Part shown: piece after piece, positions 33,167 through 41,719 of the stretch
Layout of the letters: each line of letters opens with the position of its first letter
Numbering within the stretch: position 1 is the first letter of the stretch
Source of the DNA: an uncultured Lactobacillus sp.
Lineage (GTDB): Bacteria; Bacillota; Bacilli; Lactobacillales; Lactobacillaceae
NCBI GenBank assembly: GCA_937874695.1
Contig: CALNAJ010000017.1
Coordinates: forward strand, 1-64,000
Direction of reading: 5' to 3'
DNA: 64,000 nt
The notes under the pieces: generated by a model
What the model was told of the DNA's origin: nothing
The model's database searches: none
What the model saw: the letters and a program-made list of their open reading frames with translations, nothing else
Position numbers and translations under genes: made by a program

Positions 33167-33216
33167 AAACAGATAAAACTTGAGTAAGTACAGTGCTCAA
33201 GTTTTATCTGGTTTTT
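33167..33216. terminator. Long bidirectional terminator
   Basis: AAACAGATAAAACTTGAG (33167-33184) pairs with CTCAAGTTTTATCTGGTTT (33196-33214), with A- and T-runs outside. It serves the YibE/F pair and the zeta-like gene, whose stop is at 33215. Confidence 0.85.
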
Positions 33217-33772
33217 ACGTGTAATCGGTAAAGGCCGATAAATTGTTAAATAAAATAGCCTGACCTTGACGATTAAAAACTAAAGATAGGTTGAAACTAT
33301 TCGTGTAAATGCTAACAGAGTCCGCTAACCGCGCGATTTTGGGGAGATTGGTTAACGACTGTTTGTAGCGTTTTATAATCAAATCAGATGGGATACCATG
33401 TCCACCCTTTTTGACCCGTTCAGCGACACGACTGATGGCTAAATCAGGTGTGGGAAGGGCAAGATATATCAAGGTGACCTGGAAACCTTGCCTTTTGACG
33501 TCGGCAATTAACTCGGGTTGTGTCCGTCCGTTGCCGGATAGCGTTGTTTCAACATGAATAGATTCATGCTCATCAAGTGCACGATGAATTTCTCTCAATT
33601 CTTGTCTCATTGCGTGAAAGTTATCCGATGTCTTCCGCCAATTTCCGCCGCTTTGGCGTAGAATCTCATCGGCATTGATTCGCTTGGTATTTTTAAATAG
33701 AAGTGGTTGACTGTCATATAGCGTGCTCTTACCAGCGCCATTAATTCCAGCGATAATTATATATTCTGGCAT
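33215..33772 (-). CDS. Zeta-toxin-like kinase
   Basis: The 185-residue P-loop protein has GINGAGKSTL (residues 8-17), the INADEILRQSGG motif with the acidic base, and IHVETTLSGNGRT, all as in zeta/PezT-type UDP-N-acetylglucosamine kinases. A later region (YLALPTPDLAISRVAERVKKGGH) carries the basic lid residues. Zeta toxins stop cell-wall synthesis unless bound by an antitoxin. The start lies two bases after the stop of the small gene upstream, indicating coupling. It may instead be a chromosomal zeta-like kinase of other role. Confidence 0.8.
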   Translation of the reverse strand: MPEYIIIAGINGAGKSTLYDSQPLLFKNTKRINADEILRQSGGNWRKTSDNFHAMRQELREIHRALDEHESIHVETTLSGNGRTQPELIADVKRQGFQVTLIYLALPTPDLAISRVAERVKKGGHGIPSDLIIKRYKQSLTNLPKIARLADSVSIYTNSFNLSLVFNRQGQAILFNNLSAFTDYT

Positions 33773-33774
33773 AA

Positions 33775-33966
33775 TCAGCGAACAAAGTGTTTCCGCTGAA
33801 TGACCTTACGTTGACGTTCACCTAAGGCATAATCGTAAAGTGACTTGAATACGGCCTTCTTAGACGGGGCTTTTTCGTGCAGCGCACGGTTCATCAGTTC
33901 TTCAAGATCCGCCTCGCGGGCGAGTTTTAGAATTTCATTCAAGGCTTCATCAATCATCAAAATCAC
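33775..33966 (-). CDS. Small partner of the zeta-like kinase, possible antitoxin
   Basis: A 63-residue helical protein (IDEALNEILKLAREADLEELMNRALHEK) with a basic tail (GERQRKVIQRKHFVR). The start is either GTG 33966 close behind AAGGGAA or ATG 33957. The position, directly before the toxin-like gene with two bases between, is where an antitoxin belongs. The sequence does not resemble epsilon or the PezA HTH antitoxin that I know. The function is inferred from context alone. Confidence 0.55.
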   Translation of the reverse strand: MILMIDEALNEILKLAREADLEELMNRALHEKAPSKKAVFKSLYDYALGERQRKVIQRKHFVR

Positions 33967-34080
33967 CGTTCCCTTCGTATTGTTTATTTTACCCGAAAGC
34001 TCTCGAATAGCCTAAGAATTTGCGGTCTAGTTGGCAAATTTTTGACGGCCGCAGGCAAAAGGTATCGCCAGTGCAAAAAA

Positions 34081-34112
34081 AAACGAGGCTGGAATAATTT
34101 CCAACCTCGTTT
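34081..34112 (-). terminator. Terminator of the amidase gene
   Basis: AAACGAGG and CCTCGTTT with inner TGGAA/TTCCA form the stem; the A-run at 34072-34083 gives T on minus. Confidence 0.85.
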
Positions 34113-34126
34113 GTAACTATTAAAAT

Positions 34127-35197
34127 TTAGTTGCTGCTAGAGCTCGAACTTACGCTAGAACTACTGACAGCTGAAGCGTCATCGGAACTTGCGCTGGCAC
34201 TCGTGGCCGTTGCAGTGGTTTCCGCTGGCACATCCTTCACGTCAGTCAGGTTGCCGGAGTAAACCCAGTAACGCGTCTTGCTAGTCGTGTTCTTGGACGT
34301 CTTGATCCGGTACCAAGTGGTGCCAGAACTCTTCTTAGCCGTCATGTCAATGTAGTAAGTCTTGCCAACCTTAGGGGAAATCTTGGACCAACTTTGACGC
34401 GTGGCGTTCTTGTTGGCACCCTTAACGTGGTTGTACAGGTAGTACTTGGTGTACTTGCTACTCAACTTAGCTTGCTTATTTACCGATGTGTAATCAGCAC
34501 TAACTAACTTGGTATGCTTAACGTTCATCGCGTTGTAGTACTTCTTAACCATCTGGTAGAAAGCGGCCATGGTGTATTTCTGACCGAAGTACTTCTTCCC
34601 GGTGGTAGAGTAGTAGCCGACTGGGTCGGTATGTGAAGAGCCACCCAGGTTCTTGGCAACGGATCCGTGAGACCAGACCGTTCCCTTACCGTCATAGGCG
34701 GCATCGTTAGGTTTCAAGTTGTATTCGTTTAACAGGTAGGCCGTGTACCAAGCCGCGTTAGAAATTTCGTGGGCAAAGGCGGACTTGCTGTGAACTTCCA
34801 CTTGTTCAAATTGAACGAAGCGCGCGTTCCCAGGGAAGCCGACCCCCCAAGCCAAGTAATCGGTATTGGCAATGTTGATGATCCGGGAGCCATCGACGAA
34901 ACTGTGAACGAAGGCGTTGTTATAGTTACGCTTCATGTAAGCAATTTCGTTATAGATGGTTGAAGATGGATTGGCCGTTTCGTGAATGACGACACCTTCA
35001 GGCTTGGCCTTACCATGACGATACTTATTCTTTGGAAAGCCACTCCAAATGGACTTGGTAACCTTAGCAGGCTTAATATTGTTGCTATTAATATAATCGT
35101 TCACCTTGGAACTTGCATTAGCCGTCGTGGTGTTGGTCATTCCGAGAACGCCAACGACCCCTAAGGCGGCCAGTGCGGTCAATACTACTTTATGCAT
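34127..35197 (-). CDS. Secreted N-acetylmuramoyl-L-alanine amidase with wall-binding repeats
   Basis: The 356-residue product has a signal peptide ending near TTTANAS. The Amidase_2 domain (about residues 65-225) contains the zinc ligands in VVIHETANP and TVWSHGSVAKNLGGSSHTDP. It cuts the bond between muramic acid and the peptide of peptidoglycan. Residues 230-320 form SH3/GW-like repeats (YYLYNHVKGANKNATRQSW, WYRIKTSKNTTSKTRYWVY) for wall attachment. The C-terminus is a Ser/Ala-rich tail. ATG 35197 is preceded by AGGGTG. It is probably an autolysin. Confidence 0.85.
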   Translation of the reverse strand: MHKVVLTALAALGVVGVLGMTNTTTANASSKVNDYINSNNIKPAKVTKSIWSGFPKNKYRHGKAKPEGVVIHETANPSSTIYNEIAYMKRNYNNAFVHSFVDGSRIINIANTDYLAWGVGFPGNARFVQFEQVEVHSKSAFAHEISNAAWYTAYLLNEYNLKPNDAAYDGKGTVWSHGSVAKNLGGSSHTDPVGYYSTTGKKYFGQKYTMAAFYQMVKKYYNAMNVKHTKLVSADYTSVNKQAKLSSKYTKYYLYNHVKGANKNATRQSWSKISPKVGKTYYIDMTAKKSSGTTWYRIKTSKNTTSKTRYWVYSGNLTDVKDVPAETTATATSASASSDDASAVSSSSVSSSSSSN

Positions 35198-35423
35198 CTT
35201 CACCCTGATCATCCCTCAAATCTTTTTAGTATACTGCGGCTGTAGCACCGCTCAGTCGATATTCTTCGTTATCAACTATATACAATATCAGCTAGCGCGA
35301 CAACCGCCAAGCTGGGCCAAAACTGTAATATTACGCGATTAATATCGATACTGACGGGATTTGTTTAGGGTGTTTGCAAATACATTAAATGTTTACGACA
35401 CCTGTAATGTGGCTGTAACATTG

Positions 35424-35927
35424 CTATGACAGCGGTTTCGAGCCGTTAGCCGCCCAATTTTGTCGGCTGGGATCGATGTGGAGCTTCTGCTGGCATTCGG
35501 GACACAGACCGTAAACTTCAACGTGGTTGCTGGTAATCAGGTAGCCAGTCTGAGCTGCGGCTTCATCGTTTAATCGCTGTTCAATTTGCGGAAAGTCAGG
35601 AGCAAAGACGTCCGTGATCTTGCCGCAGTTTTCGCAGATGACGTGGTAGTGAGGCCGGCCGTAAAAGTCGTAACGCAAGCCACCGTTGTCGTTGGGGAGT
35701 TCAATGACGACACCCAGATCGACTAATAAATTCAGGGTATTATAGACCGTGGCCATACTCAGGTTGGGGAGCTGACTGGCCAACGCATTGAAAATCGTTT
35801 CTACCGAGGGATGATTGTGATGCGTGACGAGGTAAGTCAAAATAATTTGCCGCTGGGGCGTGACGCGGACATGATGGTCCTTCAGGGTCTGTAAGGCCTG
35901 TGTCAACAATTGTTGTTGCGTTGCCAT
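35424..35927 (-). CDS. perR: Fur-family regulator, PerR-like
   Basis: A 167-residue metal-dependent repressor. RVTPQRQIILTYLVTHHNHPSVETIF begins the winged helix. The sensing region RYDFYGRPHYHVICENCGKITDV matches PerR (RFDFVTSDHYHAICENCGKI in B. subtilis), including the Asp and two His that bind Fe or Mn. Structural zinc comes from CENC and CPEC. This points to peroxide sensing, though Fur cannot be excluded. It is divergent from the VIT metal transporter genes. Its upstream sequence contains TGATTATAAAC, matching half of the Fur-like boxes elsewhere. Confidence 0.8.
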   Translation of the reverse strand: MATQQQLLTQALQTLKDHHVRVTPQRQIILTYLVTHHNHPSVETIFNALASQLPNLSMATVYNTLNLLVDLGVVIELPNDNGGLRYDFYGRPHYHVICENCGKITDVFAPDFPQIEQRLNDEAAAQTGYLITSNHVEVYGLCPECQQKLHIDPSRQNWAANGSKPLS

Positions 35928-36323
35928 GATGCTATCCCTCCTTAGTCTTAAAATTACTAGTAAATTTCTTGTTTATAATCACTCTAGTTTGCCTCTATTA
36001 AACCACACTTTGGCAATACTTCCAGTTTTATGCCTCACCGTAGAATCCTAGACGGCTGAATTGAATAACTTTGATTTTTAGAGTTTACTTTTACAGGTAA
36101 CCTGAGTACAATGTATTTATTAGCAGTTGATAATGATTCTAAACTAGAGGCAAAAACCATTATTTTCTGAACAGGTGGTCACAAACTATGATGATACCAC
36201 AAGAGCCGGGACTCGTGGCAAACCACTTACTAAAAGTTGAACCACATTTTAGTTTGTGATACCTAACTTTTATTTATAAGAGTGTTAAGATAATAGACGG
36301 ATATTATTTGGGGGCGGATAGAT
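35928..36323. other. Regulatory region between perR and the VIT genes, with structured leader
   Basis: Plus-strand promoter: TTTACA (36090-36095) and TATTTA (36114-36119), 18 bp apart. The Fur-like box TGATAATGATTCTAA follows at 36128-36142. The rest is a leader of about 180 nt with a perfect 10-bp long-range stem, TCACAAACTA (36179-36188) with TAGTTTGTGA (36250-36259). This encloses smaller CCAC/GTGG and AACCACTT/AAGTGGTT-like pairings. No known riboswitch consensus was recognised. Confidence 0.6.
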
Positions 36324-37010
36324 ATGAAGAAAGAGAAGAAAAAGGCAACATTGGCCCAACGGATCAACGTCCTACGGGCCAGTGTGATGGGGGCCAACGA
36401 TGGTATCCTCTCCGTGGCCGGGATTGTTGTTGGGGTGGCCGGTGCTGCGACAAGTAGCTTCGCCATCTTTATTTCCGGGATTGCTGGCATGATTGCCGGC
36501 ACTGTGTCGATGGCTATGGGAGAATATGTTTCAGTCAACGCTGAAAAGGATGCGCAGCGTAAGGCGATTGAGACGCAGACCGTGGCGTTAGACAACGACT
36601 ACGAGGGTGAATTTATTTTCGTCAGGGACAAATACTTAGCGAGTGGGATTCGACCGGAACTGGCCGATCAGGCGGCGCGGGAAATGATGAGTGAAGATCC
36701 CCTCAAGACCACCGTGCGGGAACGGTTTGGCTTTAACGTTGGGGAATATACGAATCCGTATTCCGCGGCGATTGCGTCGATGATTGCCTTTCCTACCGGG
36801 TCAATTCTGCCGTTGCTCTCGATTACCCTGCTGCCAGAGCAGTGGCGGATCATTGGGACGTTTATCGCCGTGATCATTGCGTTATCGATCACCGGCTATA
36901 CGGCCGCCATCTTGGGCAAGGCCAACCGGTGGAATGGGACCAAACGGAACGTCATTGCCGGAATCTTAACAATGCTGGTGACTTACGGCATCGGGAGCTT
37001 ATTTGCATAG
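36324..37010 (+). CDS. VIT1/CCC1-family metal transporter 1
   Basis: A 228-residue membrane protein of the vacuolar iron transporter family, which moves Fe2+ or Mn2+ out of the cytoplasm. It has the start INVLRASVMGANDGILSVAGIVVGVAGA and AGTVSMAMGEYVSV with the conserved Met/Glu residues. The metal-binding cytoplasmic helix (ASGIRPELADQAAREM) and three C-terminal helices follow. The ATG follows GGGGGCGG. A second VIT gene starts 15 bp later. Control by a Fur-like box next to a PerR gene suggests metal detoxification. Confidence 0.87.
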   Translation: MKKEKKKATLAQRINVLRASVMGANDGILSVAGIVVGVAGAATSSFAIFISGIAGMIAGTVSMAMGEYVSVNAEKDAQRKAIETQTVALDNDYEGEFIFVRDKYLASGIRPELADQAAREMMSEDPLKTTVRERFGFNVGEYTNPYSAAIASMIAFPTGSILPLLSITLLPEQWRIIGTFIAVIIALSITGYTAAILGKANRWNGTKRNVIAGILTMLVTYGIGSLFA

Positions 37011-37025
37011 AGGGGGGCCAATTCC

Positions 37026-37733
37026 ATGGCAGAAAATGAAGAAGTACGCGTCAAAAAGCAAAAAGAAAAACAAACGATGAGTGAAAAATTAAATACCTTG
37101 CGGGCTGGGGTGCTGGGCTCTAACGATGGGATTTTAACCGTTGTTGGGGTGCTGTTCAGTGTCGCCGCAGCCACGAACAATCAGTTTACGATTTTTATTG
37201 CCGGGCTGTCCGACCTGTTGGCCTGTGCCTTCTCGATGGCCTCGGGGGAATACGCCTCCGTTAGCACGCAGAAGGATACGGAAAAGTCAGCCGTTGCGCA
37301 GGAAGCAGCGTTGTTGAAGACCAATTACGCCGACCAGGAGGCTGCGGTCCAGAAATTTTATGAGGAACGGGGCGTTTCCGCAGAGACCTCACTGGCCATC
37401 GCGCAGGACCTGATGCACAAGGATGCCTTGGCTACGGTCGTTAATGTGAAGGAAGATATCCAGCTCGGTCACTACATGAATCCGTGGAACGCCGCCTTTT
37501 CTTCACTGATTGCGGCCTCACTGGGGGGCGCCTTTCCCCTGATCGCCATGAGCCTCTTTTCCACGGCTTGGCAGTGGCCAGCGACGATCATTTCAGTTTT
37601 ACTTTCGGTAACTTTAACCGGGTTTCTGAGTGCTAAATTAGGACACGGGTTAGTGCGGACGGCGATTATCAGAAACGTCATTGTCGGGATTATTACCATG
37701 TTCATTCACTATTACGTGGGGCAACTCTTCTAA
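37026..37733 (+). CDS. VIT1/CCC1-family metal transporter 2
   Basis: A 235-residue paralogue of the preceding protein with LNTLRAGVLGSNDGILTVVGVLFSVAAAT, then DLLACAFSMASGEYASVSTQ. Its N-terminus is more charged (ENEEVRVKKQKEKQ). The shared operon and similar length suggest a two-component transporter. AGAGGGGG precedes the ATG. Both would export Fe or Mn; which metal cannot be read from the sequence. Confidence 0.87.
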   Translation: MAENEEVRVKKQKEKQTMSEKLNTLRAGVLGSNDGILTVVGVLFSVAAATNNQFTIFIAGLSDLLACAFSMASGEYASVSTQKDTEKSAVAQEAALLKTNYADQEAAVQKFYEERGVSAETSLAIAQDLMHKDALATVVNVKEDIQLGHYMNPWNAAFSSLIAASLGGAFPLIAMSLFSTAWQWPATIISVLLSVTLTGFLSAKLGHGLVRTAIIRNVIVGIITMFIHYYVGQLF

Positions 37734-37816
37734 GTGAAATATCGCTGCTTTCTTAGCGCATTGCCAGATTCCTAGTGTACAATGGGCCAATATCTTTTTG
37801 AAAGTGAGGAATTTGG

Positions 37817-39409
37817 TTGAAGCGCAAGATGAGTTTATTTTCATTAGTCATGCTAACGCTGAGTGCCATCATCGGTTCAGGTTGGTTGTTTGGGGCGGGA
37901 ATGGCCGCTCAGATCGCCGGCCCGGCCGCTATCCTATCTTGGATTTTGGGGGCCGTGGTTATCGGCCTGATTGCATTGAATTATATCGAACTGGGAACCA
38001 TGTTTCCGACGAGTGGGGGGATGAGCCAGTACGCGGCTTTCTCTCATGGACCCTTACTGGGGTTCGTCGCCGGCTGGTCCAACTGGCTGTCGTTATTGAC
38101 GATTATTCCAATCGAAGCCGTTGCCGACGTGCAGTACATGAGTTCCTGGCCCTGGGCCTGGGCGAACTGGACTAGGGGATTCTTGAAGGATGGGAACATT
38201 ACCAATCAAGGGTTAATGATCGTTTTCCTGTTTATTTTGGCCTTTACGTTATTGAACTTCTGGTCAGTGAAGCTGCTGACGAGATTTACCAGTTTTATTG
38301 CTGTTTTCAAATTAGCCATTCCCACGTTGACCATTATCGTGTTGATTGCAACGGGGTTTGAGCCGAATAACTTTGGGCACACCGCGGGCTTCATGCCTGG
38401 TGGGAGTGCGGCCATCTTCTCGGCAACGACGGCTGCGGGAATTATCTTCTCGTACAACGCCTTTCAGACAACGATTAATATGGGAAATGAAATCGAGCAC
38501 CCGGAGCGCAATATTCTCTGGGGCATCGTGATTGCTTTTGGAATCAGCACCGTGATCTATACGCTCCTGCAGGTTGCCTTTATTGGCTCCGTGCCGCCAG
38601 CAAATCTGGCCCACGGGTGGCAGGGTGTTAACTTCCAGTCGCCGTTCGCGGATATTGCCATCCTGTTAAATCTGGGTTGGTTGTCAACGTTGCTATACTT
38701 GGATGCTTTCGTCTCGCCATTCGGGACCGGGGTGTCCTTCGTGGCCACGACGAGTCGCGCCTTGGCCGCCATGACGGGGACCAAGCACGTGCCGACCCGG
38801 TTGGGGGAAATCAACCGGAAATACCAGACCCCACGGCGGGCCATGGTGGTTGACATGTTGCTGGGGGTCTTACTGGTTGCCGGTTTCCGGAACTGGAGTG
38901 CGTTATCTAACGTGATCTCCACGTCGACGCTGATTGCTTACCTGACGGGGCCGGTCACTGTGACTGCGCTTCGGTATCAGGGGAGCGATTTCGTCCGGCC
39001 GTTTCGACTCCACGGGATTCACGTGTGGGCACCGGCCGCCTATGTGCTGGCCAGCTTGGCCATCTACTGGGCGAAGTGGCCGACCACGGTCGAGGTCTTT
39101 GGCGTCATTGCTTTAGGCCTGATCTGCTACATTTATTACGAAGTCCGCCAGCCAGCGGGATGGCACGCGTTACGCGCGAGCCTCAAGGGAAGCCGCTGGT
39201 TATTGGCAGAAATGGTCTGGCTAACGCTAATGTCGTACGCCGGCAGTCATGAGTTTGGCGGGATTGGGCAGGTTGCCTATCCCCTAGACTTCCTGGTCGT
39301 CGCATTGGGTAGCCTGGCTTGTTATTATCTCGGGGTTCATGATGCTTATCGGAGTGATTCCTTCGACATCGCACGCGAATTAAATCAGCGGGTGACGGAA
39401 GAGGATTAG
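37817..39409 (+). CDS. APC-family amino acid permease
   Basis: The 530-residue protein has about 13 helices. The N-terminus SLFSLVMLTLSAIIGSGWLFGAG and the glycine-rich first helix are characteristic of the APC superfamily, with LGTMFPTSGGMSQYAAFSHG after helix 2. Starting at TTG 37817 gives GAGGA seven bases upstream; the next ATG (37829) is too far from it. It stands alone with its own terminator. The substrate (an amino acid or polyamine) is not clear. Confidence 0.82.
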   Translation: MKRKMSLFSLVMLTLSAIIGSGWLFGAGMAAQIAGPAAILSWILGAVVIGLIALNYIELGTMFPTSGGMSQYAAFSHGPLLGFVAGWSNWLSLLTIIPIEAVADVQYMSSWPWAWANWTRGFLKDGNITNQGLMIVFLFILAFTLLNFWSVKLLTRFTSFIAVFKLAIPTLTIIVLIATGFEPNNFGHTAGFMPGGSAAIFSATTAAGIIFSYNAFQTTINMGNEIEHPERNILWGIVIAFGISTVIYTLLQVAFIGSVPPANLAHGWQGVNFQSPFADIAILLNLGWLSTLLYLDAFVSPFGTGVSFVATTSRALAAMTGTKHVPTRLGEINRKYQTPRRAMVVDMLLGVLLVAGFRNWSALSNVISTSTLIAYLTGPVTVTALRYQGSDFVRPFRLHGIHVWAPAAYVLASLAIYWAKWPTTVEVFGVIALGLICYIYYEVRQPAGWHALRASLKGSRWLLAEMVWLTLMSYAGSHEFGGIGQVAYPLDFLVVALGSLACYYLGVHDAYRSDSFDIARELNQRVTEED

Positions 39410-39426
39410 TTTTTTAGGGAGAATTT

Positions 39427-39468
39427 AAAGAAGCTGTAGGCCCAATTGGAGGTCTAACAGCTTCTTTT
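39427..39468 (+). terminator. Terminator of the APC permease gene
   Basis: AAAGAAGCTGT (39427-39437) pairs with ACAGCTTCTTT (39457-39467), with a T-run and an inner GCC/GGT stem. Confidence 0.8.
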
Positions 39469-39550
39469 GTCGTTAGTGTGTGATTTATATTGGTGATAAG
39501 ACCAACATTTAAGTGATTAAGTGGAAGCCAGCACGGGCTAAAGCCATGTT

Positions 39551-39735
39551 AGCCGTGAGGGCGGTGTCAATCAGCTCAGCCGTGGGAATTCTCATAGTGG
39601 CGATCTGTGCCGCTTAGAGAATTGGTGACTTTGAAACTCGGTTCTCAGAGGTTCAAAGCAAGCCTGGAGACCGCTTTGTGGCTCCAGGCGTCCGCCCACA
39701 GCGTCACAGCTGATTGACACCGCCCCGGTAAGGCG
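39551..39735 (+). repeat. Structured repeat, form A, copy A4
   Basis: Closing stem 39559-39576 with 39708-39725, 18 bp without mismatch. P2 AATTCTCATAG/CTTAGAGAATT, P3 ACTTTGAA/TTCAAAG and P4 GCCTGGAG/CTCCAGGC follow, with AGACCGCTTTGTGGCT and CGTCCGCCCACAGCG. It lies between converging genes. The short GGCAGCCGCAGACGG at 39767 resembles the end of a B copy. Confidence 0.85.
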
Positions 39736-39792
39736 ACTGACTTTTGACCACAGTAGGCAGAACCCCTGGCAGCCGCAGACGGAGCAATAAGT

Positions 39793-40248
39793 CTAACGGT
39801 GGAGGCGCCAGGTCCAATCGGCATCGGCGGTATTTGCCGTAAAGCCGGCCGCTGCCAGCACCGCTTCATCCAAGTTAATGGACGGTGTCAGTGTGAGCTC
39901 GGTCAGTTGTAATTCATCGCGTCCAAAATTAACCAGGCGGTCGACGATTTCCTGTTGCTCGTTAATCGGCAACCGTTTGCCCTCTAAGCCAGCGTGGCCG
40001 GTGTGAGCGGGTAAGTCCAACGTGAAAAAGCCGCCCCAGCCCACCAGCTTGTGGGTCCGGCGCCGTTCGATCCCCCAGGTTAAGGTGGATTCCTTCATGG
40101 TGGAGCGCATGGTATTGTTGATCCAGTCGGCAGTTTCGGCGAGATCGCGATTCGTGAGCGTGGCAACATTTTTTAATTTGAAACGGGTAAGCCAGTCGAA
40201 CCGAAAACTAGGTGTTAACAGCGGGTGGTAACCCTCAAAGCTAGACAT
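39793..40248 (-). CDS. GNAT-family acetyltransferase
   Basis: A 151-residue protein with GNAT layout: LTNRDLAETADWINNTM, WGIERRRTHKLVGWGGF, then GLEGKRLPINEQQEIVDRLVNFG, and a C-terminal LTPSINLDEAVLAAAGF. This resembles the RimJ/RimL type that acetylates N-termini or small metabolites. It differs from classical members in a poorly conserved acetyl-CoA loop. Its target is unknown. It is a single gene on minus. Confidence 0.7.
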   Translation of the reverse strand: MSSFEGYHPLLTPSFRFDWLTRFKLKNVATLTNRDLAETADWINNTMRSTMKESTLTWGIERRRTHKLVGWGGFFTLDLPAHTGHAGLEGKRLPINEQQEIVDRLVNFGRDELQLTELTLTPSINLDEAVLAAAGFTANTADADWTWRLHR

Positions 40249-40388
40249 TTACAGTGATTCCTTTCCTAAAACCAATTTACCCTATTGTACCGGTAAATCG
40301 ACTAGGTTGCCAGTGACTTCGTCAGGTGTTGTTGGCTGAGCTGTGCTATACTTGAAATAGATATGGTAAGTTGAAAGGGGTAGCACAC

Positions 40389-41432
40389 ATGACGGAAGAT
40401 TTTTATATTGGGACTTACACCAAGCGCATTAGTCGCGGGATTTACCGGGTGAGTCTGGACACGAAGACGCCTAAGCTGATGGATTGCGAATGGTTAGCGT
40501 CTGCTGGTAGTCCGACTTATATTGCGAAGGCCGCTGAGAAGCGCCTGTATGTCATCAACAAGAAGGAAACCGATGGCCAGACCCAGGGTGGTTTGATTAT
40601 CTATGATGTTTCCGAAGAAAAGCCACGGGCGATTCAACAAGTGCTGGAACACGGCGCTTCACCAGCCTACGTTGCGGTTGATGAAGCCCGGCAATTGGTC
40701 TACACGGCTAACTACCACAAGGGCTTGGTTGACGTCTATGCTATCGCTGACGACGGAACTTTGACGGAAACCGACGAAGTTCACGATGACGATCCAGTTG
40801 GGCCGGCACCGGAACAAGCCGATGGTGCGCACCCTCACTTCACTAATTTGACGCCGGACAACCGGTTGGTCGTTTGTGACTTGGGGACGGACAAGGTCTA
40901 CATTTACGACGTTTCTGACGCTGGTAAATTAACGGCCGTTAGTCACGTTGACCTGCCAGCCGGTTACGGTCCTCGTCACATTATCTTTGATGATAAGAAG
41001 GGCGTTGCCTACCTGGTCGGTGAATTGAGTAGCAACGTCGCTACCTTAGACTACGATGCCGCTGCTGGTAAATTAACGGTTAAGCAAATTAGCCACACCA
41101 TTCCCGATGACTGGACGGCACACAACGGTTCAGCTGCTATTCGTTTGAGTAGCGATGGTCGGTTCGTGTACGTTTCCAACCGGGGTCACAACTCCATCAC
41201 GGTCTTTGCGGCCGATGACGAAGGCAAGCTGACCACGGTGCAACGGATCTCCACGGAAGGTGACTTCCCTCGCGACTTCAACATGAATTCCGACGAGAGC
41301 TTAGTGATTGTCGTCAACCAAAACTCCGACAACGCCACGTTATACAAGCGCGACGCGGACAGTGGTGAGCTGACGATGGTGCAGAAGGACTTCATGGTAC
41401 CGGAAGGCGTTTGCGTGGTGCCGGTGAAATAA
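40389..41432 (+). CDS. pgl: 6-phosphogluconolactonase, beta-propeller type
   Basis: The 347-residue protein is a seven-bladed lactonase (YbhE/CycII family) that hydrolyses 6-phosphogluconolactone. This step feeds the phosphoketolase pathway in heterofermentative lactobacilli. Motifs are YIGTYTKRISRGIYRVSLD at the start, HPHFTNLTPDNRLVVCDLGTDKV, GYGPRHIIFDD, and FVYVSNRGHNSI near the end. ATG 40389 follows AAAGGGG at eight bases. Repeat C2 begins directly after the stop codon. Confidence 0.9.
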   Translation: MTEDFYIGTYTKRISRGIYRVSLDTKTPKLMDCEWLASAGSPTYIAKAAEKRLYVINKKETDGQTQGGLIIYDVSEEKPRAIQQVLEHGASPAYVAVDEARQLVYTANYHKGLVDVYAIADDGTLTETDEVHDDDPVGPAPEQADGAHPHFTNLTPDNRLVVCDLGTDKVYIYDVSDAGKLTAVSHVDLPAGYGPRHIIFDDKKGVAYLVGELSSNVATLDYDAAAGKLTVKQISHTIPDDWTAHNGSAAIRLSSDGRFVYVSNRGHNSITVFAADDEGKLTTVQRISTEGDFPRDFNMNSDESLVIVVNQNSDNATLYKRDADSGELTMVQKDFMVPEGVCVVPVK

Positions 41433-41556
41433 AGAGTGTGAGTCAAGGCGGTTAGCCAATGAGCATTAACGTCATAAGGAGAAAAATCCTGGGCTTGGAT
41501 TATTCTTCTTGTGGGGTTAAGCGCAGTTGGCTGCCTTGGGGAACACGTTTCGGCAA
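41433..41556 (+). repeat. Structured 3' element, family C, copy C2
   Basis: It begins AGAGTGTG right after the pgl stop. CAAGGC (41444-41449), GGTT and AGCCAA (41454-41459) pair with TTGGCT and GCCTTG (41527-41538). Inside are CATTAACGTCA, an AAAATCC/GGATT hairpin and GGGGTTAAGCGCA. It ends AACACGTTTCGGCAACAG. Confidence 0.85.
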
Positions 41557-41593
41557 CAGTAACTTGGTGCGTAATCACCAAGTTACTGTTGCC
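41552..41593. repeat. Perfect 18-bp inverted repeat at the end of C2
   Basis: GGCAACAGTAACTTGGTG (41552-41569) and CACCAAGTTACTGTTGCC (41576-41593) are exactly complementary around CGTAAT. The left arm begins inside the end of element C2. Confidence 0.8.
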
Positions 41594-41621
41594 GTCACAA
41601 AATAAAATACCAACAAAACTA

Positions 41622-41662
41622 AAAACGAGTAACCAGCATAAAAATCTGGTTACTCGTTTTTT
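41622..41662. terminator. Bidirectional terminator
   Basis: AAAACGAGTAACCAG (41622-41636) and CTGGTTACTCGTTTT (41646-41660) form a perfect 15-bp stem between pgl and the convergent sce7725-like gene. Confidence 0.85.
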
Positions 41663-41719
41663 AATGGCTATAGATAACAGCTGTTTCAAAAAATTCCGTG
41701 AGCACCCATTCTGCAAAAC

